Shown in pieces: positions 16,483 through 24,690 of a stretch of 64,000 nt of DNA (position 1 is the first letter of the stretch; each line of letters starts with the position of its first letter). A program made the translations under genes and the position numbers. This stretch comes from Streptomyces galbus (lineage in GTDB: Bacteria > Actinomycetota > Actinomycetes > Streptomycetales > Streptomycetaceae), in NCBI RefSeq assembly GCF_005280195.1, contig NZ_SZPR01000019.1:124001-188000 (forward strand), in the 5' to 3' direction. The notes beneath the pieces were generated by a model. It was given only the letters and a program-made list of their open reading frames with translations. It did no database searches and had not been told where the DNA came from.

Positions 16483-17070
16483 CTACAGGTTGCCCATGGG
16501 CTCGATGTCGACCTTCACCGGGGTGCCCCAGACGCGCAGCACCTCGTAGTCGGTGAACTCGTGGACCAGCCGGTAGGCCATGGCGGGCCGGGACCCGCGG
16601 CGCAGTGCGGCCAGGTACAGCTCGGCCTCGCGGCGGTCGCGGCGCGGGGTGCCGCAGAGCTGCCACTCCTGCCCGTTCCACAGCTCCGGCAGCCACCGCT
16701 GCTGGGGCTGGGGACGGTCGCCCCGGACGCCGTACCGGGAGGGCGCCGACCCGGGGTGGTCGCCGTGCGGGCGGGACGGACCGTAGGGGTTCTGGCCGCT
16801 GTACTCGGAGCGGCGGGCGGCCCGGCGCCGGGTCTCGCACAGCAGGCACAGGTCGGGGGCGCTCTCGTCGACCGGCCCGTTCGGGTGCTCGGCGCACCGG
16901 GTGGCGGGCGCGGCGGCGCCGACGCTCTCCTCCAGCAGGTCCAGGGCCCGCCGCAGGTCGGCCTTGACCTCGTGCAGCCGGGCGTCCGGGGTGTCGGTGG
17001 TCAGGGCGTCACCGTGCTCGCCGAGCAGGCGGAGGGCACGGCCCAGTGCGGTGAGCTGCGCGTGGTTCAT
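16483..17070 (-). CDS. Hypothetical protein with CxxH...CxxC zinc-ribbon-like motif
   Basis: A 195-residue soluble protein. Residues 1-50 are helical (LTALGRALRLLGEHGDALT, VKADLRRALDLLEES). CAEHPNGP...LCLLC at about residues 58-78 could bind zinc. A Pro/Arg/Gly-rich linker follows, then a compact C-terminal part (WNGQEWQLCGTPRRDRREAELYLAALRRG...VLRVWGTPVKVDIEPMGNL). No function is recognised. It faces the membrane protein convergently across 24 bases. Confidence 0.65.
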   Translation of the reverse strand: MNHAQLTALGRALRLLGEHGDALTTDTPDARLHEVKADLRRALDLLEESVGAAAPATRCAEHPNGPVDESAPDLCLLCETRRRAARRSEYSGQNPYGPSRPHGDHPGSAPSRYGVRGDRPQPQQRWLPELWNGQEWQLCGTPRRDRREAELYLAALRRGSRPAMAYRLVHEFTDYEVLRVWGTPVKVDIEPMGNL

Positions 17071-17128
17071 GGTGGGTCGACGCCTCACGGTCTCGACGAG
17101 GGGGAGCGGCCTCCAGGGTAGGCCGGTT

Positions 17129-18571
17129 TCAGCCGGACGACCGGACCGGTTCCGGGGCGCCCGCCCCCGGGGCGGTGCGGGGCGGGCCGTCGGGGAAGCC
17201 GGCGACCCAGGTCGCGGCGAAGCCCACCCCGTAGCCGGTGAGCAGGCCGCCCGCGTAGACCGCCGCGGCCGCGGCCAGGCCGTGGGAGCCGGTCAGGAGC
17301 GGGAACAGGGCCCAGCCGGAGGGGCCGATGGCCGTGGCGCCGACGCTGTCGCCGAGCATCGCGAAGAACCCGACGAACGCCCCGCCGGCCGCGCCGCCCG
17401 CGCAGGCGGTGAGGAAGGGACGGCCGAGCGGGAGGCAGACGCCGTAGATGAGGGGCTCGCCGACGCCGAGCAGGCCGGCGGGGAGGGCCGAGCGGATCGT
17501 GGCGCGCAGCGCCGTGTCGTGGCGCAGGCGGACGTACACCGCGCAGGCCGCGCCGACCTGGCCGGCGCCCGCCATGGCGAGGACGGGCAGCAGCGGGGTG
17601 GAGCCCTGCTGTTCGATCAGGGTGGTGTGCAGCGGGATGAGGGCCTGGTGCAGACCGAGCATGACCAGCGGCAGGAACAGGCCGCCGAGGAGCAGCCCGG
17701 CGACCGCGCCGGTGTGGGTGAGCAGCCAGGTCGCTGCGGTGCCGACGGCCGAGGAGACGGCGCCGGCCACGTACATCAGGCCGTACAGCGTGGTGAGCCC
17801 GGCGACCAGGACGGTCACGGTCGGGGTCACCAGGACGTCCAGCGCGTCCGGCACCCGCCCGCGGCAGGCCTTCTCGACGTACGTGGCGAGCAGCGCGGCG
17901 GCCAGCGCGCCGAGCACCCCGCCCTGGCCGGGCGCCAGTGCCGCCCCGAACGCCGTCACCTTCGCCACCCCCGGGTACACCACCACGGCGGCGACGGCGC
18001 CGCCCAGCACGGGGGTCCCGCCGAACTCGCGGGCGGTGTTGACGCCGACGAAGACCGCGACGAGCGCCATGAACGCGGACGCCACGACGCTCAGGGCGGG
18101 CGTGACGCCCGGCAGCCACCCGGCGTTGACCAGCAGGCCGTCGAGCCCGGCGAGGACCCCGCAGCCGACGAGCGCGGGGATCAGCGGGACGAAGACGGCG
18201 GCGACGCGGCGCAGGGCCGCCTTCAGGGGCGTGGCGTTGCGCCGCCCGCGCTCCTGGCGCAACGCGGCGCCACGGGCGGCGAGTTCCCCGGCGACGGTGG
18301 AGCCGAGCAGTTCCTCGAAGGCGGCCGTCACCCGGGTCACGGCGCCGGGTCCGAGGACCACCTGGTACGTCCCGTCGTCGGCCACCACCCCCAGCACCCC
18401 GGGCACGGCCCGCACCGCCTCCTCCCGCACCCGCGCCGGGTCGAGCAGCCCCACCCGCAGCCGGGTCATGCAGTGGGCGACGGACGTGACGTTGGCGGGG
18501 CCGCCCAGCAGGGGCAGGAGGGCGGCGGCCGTGGCGCGCGGGCCGGTGGGGTCGGTGCGGTCGGTGCTCAT
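17129..18571 (-). CDS. murP: PTS permease EIIBC, probable N-acetylmuramic acid (MurP-type) transporter
   Basis: A 480-residue phosphotransferase permease. Residues about 15-95 are the EIIB domain, with phospho-cysteine Cys34 in VTSVAHCMTRLRVGL. The rest is an EIIC domain of about ten helices with the substrate signature GVGEPLIYGVCLPLGRP. There is no fused EIIA domain, as in E. coli MurP, so phosphate must come from a separate EIIA. It begins 16 bases after murQ and is the last gene of rpiR-murQ-EIIBC, which points to MurNAc uptake as MurNAc-6-phosphate. I do not recall a MurP among the described S. coelicolor PTS permeases, so this may be strain-specific. Confidence 0.82.
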   Translation of the reverse strand: MSTDRTDPTGPRATAAALLPLLGGPANVTSVAHCMTRLRVGLLDPARVREEAVRAVPGVLGVVADDGTYQVVLGPGAVTRVTAAFEELLGSTVAGELAARGAALRQERGRRNATPLKAALRRVAAVFVPLIPALVGCGVLAGLDGLLVNAGWLPGVTPALSVVASAFMALVAVFVGVNTAREFGGTPVLGGAVAAVVVYPGVAKVTAFGAALAPGQGGVLGALAAALLATYVEKACRGRVPDALDVLVTPTVTVLVAGLTTLYGLMYVAGAVSSAVGTAATWLLTHTGAVAGLLLGGLFLPLVMLGLHQALIPLHTTLIEQQGSTPLLPVLAMAGAGQVGAACAVYVRLRHDTALRATIRSALPAGLLGVGEPLIYGVCLPLGRPFLTACAGGAAGGAFVGFFAMLGDSVGATAIGPSGWALFPLLTGSHGLAAAAAVYAGGLLTGYGVGFAATWVAGFPDGPPRTAPGAGAPEPVRSSG

Positions 18572-18587
18572 GGGCAGAGCGTGCGGG

Positions 18588-19544
18588 TCACCCCGGCGTG
18601 GCGGCGAGCGCGGCACGCAGATGTCCGCCGGACTCCTCCAGAAGGCGGGCGGCGGTGGGCCCGTCCACCCCGGCGAGCACCACCAGGATCGCGTGCTTCA
18701 CCTCGCCCCCGGTGGCGGCGAGGGCCGCCTCGATCTCCTCGTCCCCGGCACCGGTGGCGAGCGCGACGATGCGCCGGGAGCGGGCGCGCAGCTTGTCGTT
18801 GGAGGCGCGCACGTCGACCATCAGGTTCCCGTAGGTCTTGCCCAGCCGGATCATGGTGATCGTCGACAGCATGTTGAGCACCAGCTTCTGCGCGGTGCCG
18901 GCCTTGAGCCGGGTGGAGCCGGTGACCAGCTCCGGTCCGACGACCACCTCGACGGCGTGCTCGGCGGCCGAGGCGAGCGCGCTGCCCGGGTTGCAGGCCA
19001 GCCCGACGGTCAGCGCGCCCAGGGCGCGGGCGTGTTCGACGGCGCCGAGGGCGTAGGGGGTGCGGCCCGAGGCGGAGACTCCGACAACGGTGTCGTCGGG
19101 CGTGAGGCGCAGGGCGTCCAGGTCGGCGACGGCCAGTTCGCGCGAGTCCTCGGCGCCCTCGACGGAGCTGACCAGGGCGTCGGGGCCGCCCGCGATGAGC
19201 CCGACCACCTCGCCGGGTTCGGTGTTGAAGGTGGGCGGGCACTCGGAGGCGTCCAGCACCCCGAGCCGCCCGGCGGTCCCGGCACCGGCGTAGACGAGCC
19301 GCCCGCCCCGGCCCATCCGGGCGGCGACGGCGTCGATGACGGCGGCGATCCGTGGCAGCTGGGTCCGGACGGCGGCCGGGACGCCGGCGTCCTCGGCGTT
19401 CATCAGCCGCGCGATCTCCAGCGTGGGCAGGCGGTCGATCTCGGCGAGGTCGGCGCGGAACGCCTCGGTGGGCAGGGCGGAGAGCTGCGAGAGCAGGGGG
19501 TCGGGACGGGGGGTGCGGGGGCTGCGGGGGGTGTGGGAGGTCAT
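18588..19544 (-). CDS. murQ: N-acetylmuramic acid 6-phosphate etherase
   Basis: A 318-residue SIS-domain lyase that cleaves the lactyl ether of MurNAc-6-phosphate to GlcNAc-6-phosphate and D-lactate. Clear motifs are RLVYAGAGTAGRLGVLDASECPPTF and the family-specific GSTRLKAGTAQKLVLNMLST, with ISASGRTPY-like VSASGRTPY in between. ATG 19544 is preceded by a weak GGGAAGAG. It sits between the RpiR regulator and the PTS permease on the same strand. Its product feeds directly into NagA, 15 kb away in the same window. Confidence 0.93.
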   Translation of the reverse strand: MTSHTPRSPRTPRPDPLLSQLSALPTEAFRADLAEIDRLPTLEIARLMNAEDAGVPAAVRTQLPRIAAVIDAVAARMGRGGRLVYAGAGTAGRLGVLDASECPPTFNTEPGEVVGLIAGGPDALVSSVEGAEDSRELAVADLDALRLTPDDTVVGVSASGRTPYALGAVEHARALGALTVGLACNPGSALASAAEHAVEVVVGPELVTGSTRLKAGTAQKLVLNMLSTITMIRLGKTYGNLMVDVRASNDKLRARSRRIVALATGAGDEEIEAALAATGGEVKHAILVVLAGVDGPTAARLLEESGGHLRAALAATPG

Positions 19545-19594
19545 GACGGACGGCTCTTCCCGTTCGGCTGATCACGGACAACGACCCCTACGGT

Positions 19595-20485
19595 CTACCG
19601 GTGCCGGTGCGCGAGGGCCTCGTACGACGCGGCAAGCGCGGGCGCGGCCGACTCGTATGTGCGCTGTGCCACCCCCACGAACAGGCAGTCCACCACCAGG
19701 AGCTGACCGGTCCGCGAGGACATCGCGGCCGGCCGCAGCTCGCTCTCCCGGGCCGTCGAGGTGGTCAGCACGTGGTCGGCGTAGGAGGTCACGGCGCTGT
19801 CCGGGCGCCCGGTGATCGCCACGGTGGTGGCGCCCCGTTCGAAGGCGACCCGCAGCGGCTCGATGACGTCGCCCGTCGACCCGGAGTGCGTGATGGCGAT
19901 GGCGACGTCCCCGCCGCGGAGCTGCACGGCGTTGGTGACCGCGAGGTGCGGGTCGCCGGGGGCGTGCGCCATCAGCCCTATCCGCAGCAGCTTCTGCGTG
20001 AGGTCCTGGGCGACCAGCCCGGACGCCCCGATCCCGTACACGTCGGTGCGCCGGGCCGCGGCCACCGCGGCCACGGCGGCGCCCAGTTGGGCGGTGTCCA
20101 GACCGGCCGCGGTGTCGGCGAGGGTCTGCTGCTCGTCGTAGGCGAGCTTGGCGACGACGTCGGCGATCGGGTCGTCGACGTCGATGTCCGTGGTGATCGC
20201 GGGGGAGCGCCCGGACTGCTGCTGGGCGGCCAGCCCGGCGAGGGCGAGGCGCAGGTCGCGGTAGCCGGGGTAGCCGAGGAGGCGGGCGGTGCGCACGACG
20301 GTCGCCTCGCTGGTGCCGGTGAGTTCGGCGAGACCGGTGACGGTCAGGGCCGCGCACCCGGCGGGATCACCCGCGACGGCCTCGGCGACGCGCTGCATCG
20401 AGCGCGTCATCGAGGGCGCGAGCGTGCGCACCTTGGCGGCGAGCGCGGCCGGCGGAGGGAAAGTTTCCTTCACGTGCTCGGACAC
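19595..20485 (-). CDS. RpiR-family transcriptional regulator (MurR-like)
   Basis: A 296-residue regulator with an N-terminal RpiR helix-turn-helix (about residues 15-90; LTVTGLAELTGTSEATVVRTARLLGYPGYRDLRLAL) and a C-terminal SIS sugar-phosphate-binding domain (about 130-265; VYGIGASGLVAQDL, ITHSGSTGDVIEPL). GTG 20485 lies six bases after TAACTT, a leaderless arrangement, without a ribosome site. It is the first gene of the MurNAc operon and very likely represses it, responding to MurNAc-6-phosphate as in E. coli MurR. GAAA/TTTC repeats at its own start are the likely operator. Confidence 0.88.
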   Translation of the reverse strand: MSEHVKETFPPPAALAAKVRTLAPSMTRSMQRVAEAVAGDPAGCAALTVTGLAELTGTSEATVVRTARLLGYPGYRDLRLALAGLAAQQQSGRSPAITTDIDVDDPIADVVAKLAYDEQQTLADTAAGLDTAQLGAAVAAVAAARRTDVYGIGASGLVAQDLTQKLLRIGLMAHAPGDPHLAVTNAVQLRGGDVAIAITHSGSTGDVIEPLRVAFERGATTVAITGRPDSAVTSYADHVLTTSTARESELRPAAMSSRTGQLLVVDCLFVGVAQRTYESAAPALAASYEALAHRHR

Positions 20486-20501
20486 AGGTGAAAGTTATTT
20501 C
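20458..20501. promoter_or_regulatory. Paired GAAA-TTTC repeats, probable RpiR/MurR operators
   Basis: GGAAAGTTTCC (20458-20468) is a perfect palindrome inside the first codons of the regulator. GAAAGTTATTTC (20490-20501) overlaps its -10 region. The two are about three helical turns apart, as expected for a dimer-of-dimers repressor. Confidence 0.6.
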
Positions 20502-20540
20502 CGGTTCGGTGGCCCGGTCAAGAGTGCGCACAATGGGACC

Positions 20541-20924
20541 ATGGATCCCGTGAGCCCCCTGGAACAGGCGCTGCACGCCGCCCGCGCCCGCGTGCTGGCC
20601 GACCTCGTCGCGGGCGAGGTGGCCGAGGCGGACGTGGTGTCGATGGTGGAGAACTCCGTCGTGGAGCGCCGCTGGTGGGTGGAGCAGTGGCCCGACGGCG
20701 CGGCCTACCTGCCGGGTCTGGTGGCCCAGGACGTGCAGGACGCGCTGCTGGAGCGGTACGGCCGCTGGCCGCTGTGCCCGGTCTGCGGCTCCGGCGACCC
20801 GCACGCCCTCGACGTCGAGCCCGAACTCGGCCCGGACCCGCACTGGGTGTGTCACAAGGCGGGCGTGCGGGTCGCGGCCGTCGGCTCGCTCGGCGCGGCG
20901 GCGGGGGGCACGCGCCCGTCATGA
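20541..20924 (+). CDS. Hypothetical protein with CPVCG zinc-finger-like motif
   Basis: A 127-residue acidic protein. It is helical at the N-terminus and ends with PLCPVCGSGDPHALDVEPELGPDPHWVCHKAGVRVAAVGSL, where CxxC plus His/Cys may bind zinc. ATG 20541 is six bases after CACAAT, so probably leaderless; its promoter lies back to back with the RpiR gene and could be affected by that operator. Actinobacterial; function unknown. Confidence 0.7.
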   Translation: MDPVSPLEQALHAARARVLADLVAGEVAEADVVSMVENSVVERRWWVEQWPDGAAYLPGLVAQDVQDALLERYGRWPLCPVCGSGDPHALDVEPELGPDPHWVCHKAGVRVAAVGSLGAAAGGTRPS

Positions 20925-20964
20925 CCGGCTGCGCCGCCCGCACTGTCTGCGGGCTTCTCCCCTC

Positions 20965-21231
20965 ATGACCGTCTACATCGACCCGCCGACCTGGCCGGGG
21001 CACGGCCGTCTGTGGTCGCACCTGGTCAGCGACGTCTCGTTCGCCGAACTCCACGCCTTCGCCGAGCGGTTGGGCGTACCGCGGCGCGCCTTCGAGCGCG
21101 ACCACTACGACCTGCCCTCCCACCGCTACGCCGACGCGGTGGCGGCGGGCGCGGTGGAGATCGGCTCCAAGGACCTCGTGCGCCGGCTCACGGCGGCGGG
21201 GCTGCGCCGCCCCAAGGGCCGGGCCCACTGA
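20965..21231 (+). CDS. DUF4031 domain protein
   Basis: An 88-residue protein that is nearly all one DUF4031 domain (MTVYIDPPTWPGHGRLWSHL, FAERLGVPRRAFERDHYDLPSHRYADAVAAGA). The conserved D-P-P, W, H and YD...H..Y residues suggest an enzyme or nucleotide-binding pocket, but no activity is established. It starts 40 bases after the previous gene and probably shares its transcript. Confidence 0.8.
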   Translation: MTVYIDPPTWPGHGRLWSHLVSDVSFAELHAFAERLGVPRRAFERDHYDLPSHRYADAVAAGAVEIGSKDLVRRLTAAGLRRPKGRAH

Positions 21232-21240
21232 GGCCCGGGC

Positions 21241-22332
21241 CTACCGTTCGCGCACGTACAGCCGCATCGCCCGCGCCCCCGGCTCCGTCCGCTCCGCCTC
21301 CAGCGGGACCGGGACGAAGCCGGTTCGGCTCACCACGCCCTGCGACGGCAGGTTGTCCTCGTCGATGACCGCGCACAGCGTGCGCACCGCGTCGTGGGTC
21401 AGGGCGTGCGCCGTCAGGGTGCGCAGGGCCTCGGTCGCGTAACCGTGGCCGCGGGCCGCCTCCACCAGGTCGTAGCCGACCTCCGTCCGCCCCTCGTCGT
21501 CGGGCGGACCGTGGAAGCCCATGCTCCCGAGCGCCCGGTCGTCCTCCCGCCGCACGACGACGAAGACACCGAACTCCGGGTGCAGGACGCCGTTCTCGTA
21601 CGCCTTGACCAGCATCCCGGCGGCGTCCCGGGCCCCTTGCAGGGGTGCGCCGCCCAGCCAGGCGAAACCGCCGTCGCCGCCCGTGTGCAGGTCGAGGGCG
21701 GCGGCCGGGGTCAGCGCCTCCAGGGTCAGCCGCTCGGCGGGCAGGACGAGCGGGTTGACCCAGCGCCAGCCGGTGACCGGCGCGCGGTCGGGCAGCTCGC
21801 CGCGGCCGGTGGCCCACCGCAGGGTCGGCCAGGGGCCGGCGTCCGGGCGCACGTGCGGGAACAGCCGGGTGAGCACGCCCGCGCACAGGTCCGCCGGCGG
21901 CTCGTACGGCACGCCCAGGCCCTCGGCGATGTCATGGGTGTGCAGCAGCAGCTCGGTCACGGCCATCGCGGCGAAGCCCTCGCGGCCGGCGCTGCCGAAG
22001 GGGTACGGGTGGTAGGCGCGGACCGCGCGCGGGGTGGTGCGCACGGCCATCGCCAGCAGGGTGCCGGTCGTCTCGACCACGTCCGCCACGCCCGCCGGGC
22101 CGGTGCCCTCGCCGAGGGCGAGCTCGAAGGGGACGTAGGCGTCGGCGGAACGGCCCGCCAGCTGGCCCGCGTAGGCGAGCAGCGTGCCCGCCAGGTGCTC
22201 GGCGGTCCGCAGGCAGCTCCACTCCAGCCGGCCGGCCGGCACCCCCTCCCAGTCCCGGTCCGTGACCGACCGCAGCAGCCCGACGCTGCTCGCGACGGCC
22301 GCCTCCACCTGATCTCCGCCCCAAGTCCGCAT
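21241..22332 (-). CDS. Fusion of mycothiol maleylpyruvate isomerase-like domain and GNAT acetyltransferase
   Basis: A 363-residue two-domain protein. Residues 1-190 resemble the DinB/MDMPI mycothiol-dependent fold (WEGVPAGRLEWSCLRTAEHLAGTLLAYAGQ, ELLLHTHDIAEGLGV, with the three-His-type metal site). Residues about 205-363 are a RimJ-type GNAT domain (GFAWLGGAPLQ, VGYDLVEAARGHGYATEALRTLTAHAL, VISRTGF equivalent VVSRTGF). ATG 22332 is six bases after TACGCT. It may acetylate a substrate held or generated by the first domain; that is inference. A separate MDMPI-like gene lies 0.7 kb away at 23070. Confidence 0.8.
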   Translation of the reverse strand: MRTWGGDQVEAAVASSVGLLRSVTDRDWEGVPAGRLEWSCLRTAEHLAGTLLAYAGQLAGRSADAYVPFELALGEGTGPAGVADVVETTGTLLAMAVRTTPRAVRAYHPYPFGSAGREGFAAMAVTELLLHTHDIAEGLGVPYEPPADLCAGVLTRLFPHVRPDAGPWPTLRWATGRGELPDRAPVTGWRWVNPLVLPAERLTLEALTPAAALDLHTGGDGGFAWLGGAPLQGARDAAGMLVKAYENGVLHPEFGVFVVVRREDDRALGSMGFHGPPDDEGRTEVGYDLVEAARGHGYATEALRTLTAHALTHDAVRTLCAVIDEDNLPSQGVVSRTGFVPVPLEAERTEPGARAMRLYVRER

Positions 22333-22358
22333 GGGGGAAGCGTAGGCGTACCGCCCGC

Positions 22359-23003
22359 TCAGCTCGACAGCAGTTCCAGCTCGCCGCCGAGGTTGTAGCG
22401 GGCGGTGGCCTCCCAGTGCTCCGCGCCGTAGGGGGTGCGGAACAGGCGGGGCAGGCCGAGCAGTTGGCGCAGGACCTCGGCGCGGCCCGCGCGGAAGGCG
22501 TCGTTCGGCACGAAGTGGTACTCCTCGCGGACGGCCGCGGTGTAGGCGGCGTACGCCGAGGGCGCGGAGGCCAGGATCGCGAGGTCCGCGTCGCACAGGA
22601 CCTGGCCGTTGCGGTCGTCGTCGGCCGGGTCGTGGGTGACGGTGAGGCGCACCAGCCGGGCGACCTCCGCGGTGGTCCCCTCCGGGACGCCCGCCTCGGG
22701 CAGGGCGCGCTCGGCGAGCCGGGCGGAGCGCTCCTCGTTCTCGGAGCGGTCCGGCAGGTACACGGCGTCGTGGAACCAGGCCGCCAGCCGCACGGCGTCC
22801 GGGTCGTCGGCGTACGCCTGCAGGGTGTCGACGTGGTCGAGGACCGCGGCGAGGTGCGTCAGCGTGTGGTAGTGCCGCTGCGGCTCCTGCCAGCGGCGCA
22901 GCAGGGCGTCGGCGTACGTGTCGGGATCGGGGTGGCGCGTGCCCTCCCGGACCGACAGCAGGGTGCGCAGCCAGCGGGACCGCAGGGCGTCGAGATCGAC
23001 CAT
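22359..23003 (-). CDS. HD-domain metal-dependent phosphohydrolase
   Basis: A 214-residue HD-family protein. HYHTLTHLAAVLDHV supplies the first histidines, AAWFHDAVYLPDRSENEERSA the His-Asp pair, and VTHDPADDD...LCDADLAIL the distal ligands. This subgroup (predicted metal-dependent HD hydrolase) is common in bacteria and has no assigned substrate. ATG 23003 follows GAGAAT by six bases. It ends 26 bases before the GNAT fusion gene on the same strand, so cotranscription is possible. Confidence 0.8.
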   Translation of the reverse strand: MVDLDALRSRWLRTLLSVREGTRHPDPDTYADALLRRWQEPQRHYHTLTHLAAVLDHVDTLQAYADDPDAVRLAAWFHDAVYLPDRSENEERSARLAERALPEAGVPEGTTAEVARLVRLTVTHDPADDDRNGQVLCDADLAILASAPSAYAAYTAAVREEYHFVPNDAFRAGRAEVLRQLLGLPRLFRTPYGAEHWEATARYNLGGELELLSS

Positions 23004-23069
23004 GGCCCCATTCTCCGCCTTGTCGCGAGGCGGGGCGGTCCGGGACGCACACCCCCTAGCGTGGGGCCC

Positions 23070-23753
23070 ATGACGACCACGAGTACCGATGCGTACGAGC
23101 CGAGGGACCCCGAGCTGCCCGGGCGGCTGCTCGTCACCGAGCGGGACGGGCTGGTGCCGTTGCTGCGGTCCCGCCGGGACGACGACTTCGCGCGGCCGGC
23201 CCCCGCGTGTCCGGGATGGACGGTGCGGGACGTCGTCGCGCACTGTTCGTCCGCGCTGATGCGGGTGGTGGAGGGGCGTTTCGAGAAGGGCGTGTTCTCG
23301 CCCGCGTCGAACGACCGGGACATCGCCGAGCGGGCCGACTGGCCGAACCAGCGCGTCGTCGACGAGCTGGAGCGCGGGATGACCGAGGCCGGTCCGGCGA
23401 TCGCGAAGGCGGGGGGCGTGCTCGACCTGGTCGCCCTGGGGGAGTGGGTGCACGGCGGCGACGTGCGGGACGTGTTCGGTGAGCCCGGGGCGTACGGCGG
23501 TCCCGGCCTGCCCGACGCGCTGGCCCTGCTGGCGCGGGTGACCCGGGAGAAGGGCCGTCCCGCCCTGCACGCCGACCTCGACCACCTCGACGAGCCGCTG
23601 CTGCTCGGCGCCGCCGACGGCGGGCGGACCCCGGCCCGCTTCATCGGCGACGCCCCGACCCTCGTCCGGCTGTACGCGGGGCGCCGGCCCGCGGACGGGG
23701 TGTCGTACGAACTCGCCGGGGCGGAGCCGGGGGAGCTGAACATCTTCGACTGA
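23070..23753 (+). CDS. Maleylpyruvate isomerase family mycothiol-dependent enzyme
   Basis: A 227-residue MDMPI-fold protein (PACPGWTVRDVVAHCSSALMRVV with the first metal His, VALGEWVHGGDVRDVFGEP with the others, and a C-terminal SCP2-like ADGVSYELAGAEPGELN). The family binds zinc and uses mycothiol for isomerisation, thiol transfer or sensing. ATG 23070 follows TAGCGT by seven bases, so a leaderless start. It is divergent from the HD gene across 66 bases. Confidence 0.82.
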   Translation: MTTTSTDAYEPRDPELPGRLLVTERDGLVPLLRSRRDDDFARPAPACPGWTVRDVVAHCSSALMRVVEGRFEKGVFSPASNDRDIAERADWPNQRVVDELERGMTEAGPAIAKAGGVLDLVALGEWVHGGDVRDVFGEPGAYGGPGLPDALALLARVTREKGRPALHADLDHLDEPLLLGAADGGRTPARFIGDAPTLVRLYAGRRPADGVSYELAGAEPGELNIFD

Positions 23754-23764
23754 CCCCCCGGGGA

Positions 23765-23819
23765 TGTCTCGTCGGTCAGGCCGGGCTCGCGGCCCTGATC
23801 CGGCCTGACCGACGAGACA
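23765..23819 (+). terminator. Strong terminator hairpin after the MDMPI gene
   Basis: A perfect 19-bp inverted repeat, arms 23765-23783 and 23801-23819, with a 17-nt loop. It insulates the MDMPI gene from the cutC promoter. Confidence 0.85.
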
Positions 23820-23862
23820 CTCCCTTGTGGCCCCCGGGCCCGGCCTCCCGGCGTACCCTGGC

Positions 23863-23878
23863 ATTGGACTAGACCTGT
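23863..23878. promoter_or_regulatory. dre-like (DasR-type) site in the cutC promoter
   Basis: ATTGGACTAGACCTGT matches the DasR consensus at 13 of 16 positions, with the core TGG-CTAGACC intact. TACCCT at 23854-23859 is a good -10, so the site would lie across the transcription start, a repressing position. It also resembles the site before nagK in this window. Confidence 0.6.
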
Positions 23879-23912
23879 AGCCGCTCCAGGGGAACACGAC
23901 GGAAGGGGTCCT

Positions 23913-24659
23913 ATGAGCACGCGTGCAGTCCTGGAGGTGATCGCCCTCGACCCCGAGGACGCGGTCGCCGCCCAGGCCGGAGGCGCGGACCGCCTCGAGC
24001 TCGTCACCGACATGGCCGCCGACGGGCTGACCCCGTCCGTGGCGACCTTCGCCGGGATCCGCGCCGCCGTCGACCTCGACCTGCGCGTGATGCTGCGGCT
24101 GGCGGACGGGTTCGCGGCGGGGGACGTGGCGCGGCTGACCGCGCTGGCCGGCGAGTTGCGGGCGGCCGGGGCCGACCAGTTCGTGCTCGGCTTCCTCGAC
24201 GCCGCGGGCGAGGTCGACCTGGGCGCGGTCGAGCGGGTCGTCGGGGCGCTGGACGGCTGCCGGTGGACCTTCCACCGCGCGATCGACCGGGCCGCCGACC
24301 GCGACGCCCTGCGCAAGCGGCTCGACGGCCTGCCGGGCCTGGACACCTACCTGACGGCCGGTTCCGCGGCGGGCGTCGACGAGGGGCTGTCCGTGCTCGT
24401 CGCCGAGGCCGAACGGCGCGGCCGGCCGGGCTACGGGCAGCAGCTCCTGGTCGGCGGCGGCCTGCGCCTGGACCACGTCCCGGCCCTGCGGACGGCGGGC
24501 ATCGACGCCTTCCACATCGGCGGCGCGGCCCGCCCGGACGGCTGGACCGGCCCGGTCTCGGCGGACGCGGTCGCCGAGTGGCGGCGCGCGGTGGACGGCA
24601 CCCCGGCTGTCCAGGGGGCAGGGGACATACGGGCCGCGGAGGTGGGCGAACTGCTCTAG
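23913..24659 (+). CDS. cutC: CutC family protein
   Basis: A 248-residue TIM-barrel protein of the CutC family. Matching segments are LEVIALDPEDAVAAQAGGADRLELVTDM, GLTPS, the VMLR strand, GADQFVLGFLDAAGEVD, WTFHRAIDRAADR and QLLVGGGLRLDHVPAL...IDAFHIGGAAR. The copper-homeostasis label comes from E. coli, where the phenotype was later traced to the small RNA MicL at the gene's 3' end, so a copper role is doubtful; the barrel looks like an enzyme. GGAAGGGG precedes ATG 23913. The dre-like site upstream suggests a place in amino-sugar metabolism. Confidence 0.88.
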   Translation: MSTRAVLEVIALDPEDAVAAQAGGADRLELVTDMAADGLTPSVATFAGIRAAVDLDLRVMLRLADGFAAGDVARLTALAGELRAAGADQFVLGFLDAAGEVDLGAVERVVGALDGCRWTFHRAIDRAADRDALRKRLDGLPGLDTYLTAGSAAGVDEGLSVLVAEAERRGRPGYGQQLLVGGGLRLDHVPALRTAGIDAFHIGGAARPDGWTGPVSADAVAEWRRAVDGTPAVQGAGDIRAAEVGELL

Positions 24660-24690
24660 GGCCGTCGTTGCGACAGGCCGAAGACACCCG

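Noticed and set aside
23765..23819. Possible small RNA or attenuator from the 19-bp inverted repeat
   Set aside because: It follows a stop codon and precedes a separate promoter, so a terminator explains it.
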